64,000 nt of DNA from Trichobilharzia szidati. Lineage: Eukaryota > Platyhelminthes > Trematoda > Strigeidida > Schistosomatidae. This document shows, in pieces, positions 62,781 to 64,000 of the stretch; position 1 is the stretch's first letter, and the number at the start of each line of letters is the position of its first letter. The notes under the pieces were generated by a model, which was not told the DNA's origin, searched no databases, and saw only the letters and a program-made list of their open reading frames with translations. The position numbers and the translations under genes are program-made. The stretch spans positions 12,508,354-12,572,353 of the forward strand of contig OX235272.1 of assembly GCA_944472155.2 (NCBI GenBank). Reading direction: 5' to 3'.

Positions 62781-63061
62781 GGCTGGGCCTTTCACCTCTT
62801 TTTTGAGAGGTGTCAGCCATCACCAGGACAACTATCACTCAATGAGAATGAATACAGGTACATCGAGCCGGGGCTGCGTCCGTCCTAAATCGGATGAAAT
62901 CCACCCACGTCTTAAAGCCACAGCTAGTCAGCATCCACCAAATAACATCGTCGTAATTCTCGGAAATCGTCGAAGTGCTCCTCCTAGCAGCATTTTGCTG
63001 CAATGTAATACAAAAATTAATTTTAAACAAACTGTAGTGTTTGGTCCTGGTTTGATCACAA
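62781..63061. other. GC-richer unassigned stretch
   Basis: Overlapping open frames of 69 and 87 codons on plus and 85 on minus; a Pro/Ser-rich HPPNNIVVILGNRRSAPPSS is readable on plus. Higher GC than its neighbours suggests an imported piece, but I recognise no domain. Confidence 0.25.
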
Positions 63062-63245
63062 GCTGAAGTCATAGTTAGAGGACCACCACTGGACAACTAA
63101 AGAGTACTGAATAGGTGTTCTGCCCTAGTTCGAGGCTCTTCAACAGTACTTACCCATTGGGGTCTAAATCCAGAACCTTCCTGTTAAAAGATGAGGCTGT
63201 GGAGAATTCGACCATTAGGACCGGACCCATGAATACCAACCTCTG
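63062..63245 (-). mobile_element. SINE-H copy 3, partial
   Basis: Minus strand: CTTTTAACAGGAAGGTTCTGG, CCCCAATGGGTAAGTACTG, then the hammerhead region and a tail TTGTCCAGTGGTGGTCCTCTAACTATGACTTCAGC, homologous to the tails at 36.7 and 37.15 kb. Confidence 0.7.
63093..63156 (-). ncRNA. Hammerhead, SINE-H copy 3 (helix I intact, core decayed)
   Basis: Helix I AGUACUG / CAGUACU is perfect (7 pairs). Box 1 UUGAAGA (C3 to U), stem II GCCU...AGGGC, box 2 AGAA instead of GAAA, then CACCUAUUC. Helix I survival shows what copies 1 and 2 have partly lost. Confidence 0.62.
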
Positions 63246-63299
63246 AAGTGTATTATATTAGGAAGTTATATATATATTCTGAACAAAACATTTAGAGCG

Positions 63300-63336
63300 A
63301 ACAATTGTGGTTTCAATAAATTCTTCTTCAGGCTCT
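63300..63336 (-). ncRNA. Hammerhead-like motif at a PLE end
   Basis: Minus strand CUGAAGA-AGAAUUUAUU-GAAA, both boxes intact, then CCACAAUUGUUC with an ACAAUUGU palindrome. Stem II is weak. It resembles the PLE-B2 end at 32,444; the coding part to its right is not recognisable. Confidence 0.45.
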
Positions 63337-64000
63337 ACAATTATAAATCCATTAATTTAAGCATACAAGAACCAGTAAAGGCAAATTAGAATCATATAAG
63401 AAAGTGTATTGTGGAACAAATATAAGGTGTGATGGAACAATAGTCAGATATTTTTTTATATGCATAGTCAGTGAGAACATGGGACAAAATGAGATGAAGT
63501 AATGTAATTTAATTATGTGTGTACATATATATAAATATAGTCAACAGAAATACAGGTTTCGAGAGTGTGTGTAATCAGGGTGTGTGAGACAATATGAAAA
63601 TAAATCAACGAATTGGGCGGACTAGACATAAGTTCAAGGTTGAAAATAACGACAATAAGAATGATTGTAAAATAACAACGATGATATGGTGTAAAATTAC
63701 ATGCACTATTGGTAAATGATTGTCAAATAATAATAATAATAATAATGAATATAATGAAGTGGAATGAATAGGATTTTGTAAATACGATAGCAAGTTAGAA
63801 AGGCACTACTTAATTCCGAGGTAATAAAATCATAAGAAAGGTCATGGAATCATAAAAGTCGAAAACGAACGTTTGTCAATGAAACAGAGGAATAGAAGAA
63901 GAAGAAGGAAAGAAAAGAAAAGAAAATTGTGAAGGGAATTTATAGTGTTAATTGAGGATTTGTTGGCTTTATTGTAGGCCAAGGTAAACATAGTGGTTGA
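63337..64000. other. Probable PLE 3' UTR and spacer, no gene
   Basis: Follows the hammerhead-like end and may be the 3' UTR of a minus-strand PLE. ATA and ATT repeats are at 63,727-63,745. Nothing coding is recognised. Confidence 0.35.

Noticed and set aside
1..64000. CRISPR array, bacterial operon or phage content
   Set aside because: No regularly spaced direct repeats and no bacterial-type gene packing. The retroelement families and SINEs identify an animal (trematode) genome.

Overview
The window looks like gene-poor, repeat-filled DNA from a schistosome-type blood fluke (Trematoda). It is AT-rich. I could support no host protein-coding gene, tRNA or rRNA. Almost every recognisable stretch is a decayed or nested mobile element. 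The schistosome assignment rests on two Sm-alpha-type hammerhead SINE motifs (about 17.35 and 21.55 kb), RTE and CR1-like LINEs, many Penelope-like elements (PLEs) with GIY-YIG endonuclease, and a Merlin transposase relic. That is a mix of sequence evidence and family knowledge; the species is not determined. Family letters below are my own labels. LINEs: RTE-A (0.5-4.5, 39.5-39.8, 51.8-52.7 kb), RTE-B1/B2/B3 (6.8-8.2, 12.1-12.3, 13.7-14.6, 15.5-16.2, 18.7-19.9, 20.4-21.3, 23.2-24.1, 25.2-26.9, 37.7-39.4, 41.2-41.7, 45.0-45.4, 54.8-55.0, 56.1-56.4 kb), CR1-like (0-0.3, 29.9-31.1, 42.2-43.2, 46.3-47.2, 56.7-57.7 kb). PLEs: A (21.8-22.9, 27.4-28.3, 31.8-32.3, 33.6-34.3, 48.6-51.1 kb), B/B2 (4.6-6.05, 32.4-33.5, 55.2-55.9, 58.2-59.2 kb), C (10.1-11.3, 16.4-17.0, 28.7-29.6, 53.0-54.8 kb, plus isolated ends), D (11.3-11.7, 28.5-28.7, 44.0-44.7, 47.5-48.3 kb), E (16.2-16.4 kb), F (34.5-36.0 kb), G (8.7-9.5, 12.3-12.9, 24.4-24.85 kb). 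tRNA-derived SINEs lie throughout. An 88-base assembly gap is at 26,520-26,607. The most complete element is PLE-A at 48.6-51.1 kb: one continuous RT plus GIY-YIG frame broken by only two stop codons and flanked by nearly identical inverted repeats of about 260 bp. The most interesting theme is RNA-level. At least five unrelated repeat families (PLE-A, PLE-D, PLE-F, a tRNA-SINE that I call SINE-H, and Sm-alpha) carry recognisable hammerhead ribozyme cores at their ends, and weaker look-alikes occur at the ends of PLE-B, C and G. Several have an extremely short, self-complementary helix III (ACGU, AGCU, ACAGCUGU), which fits cleavage as dimers. In two cases (PLE-D stem II, SINE-H helix I) structure is preserved across copies although bases differ. 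A second theme is architectural: six PLE insertions are foldbacks, with the ribozyme-bearing 3' terminal segment repeated in inverted orientation at the truncated 5' end. A third is that all four RTE-B1 copies that cover the RT active site share a 4-base insertion beside the Asp-Asp pair, which suggests spread of a non-autonomous lineage.
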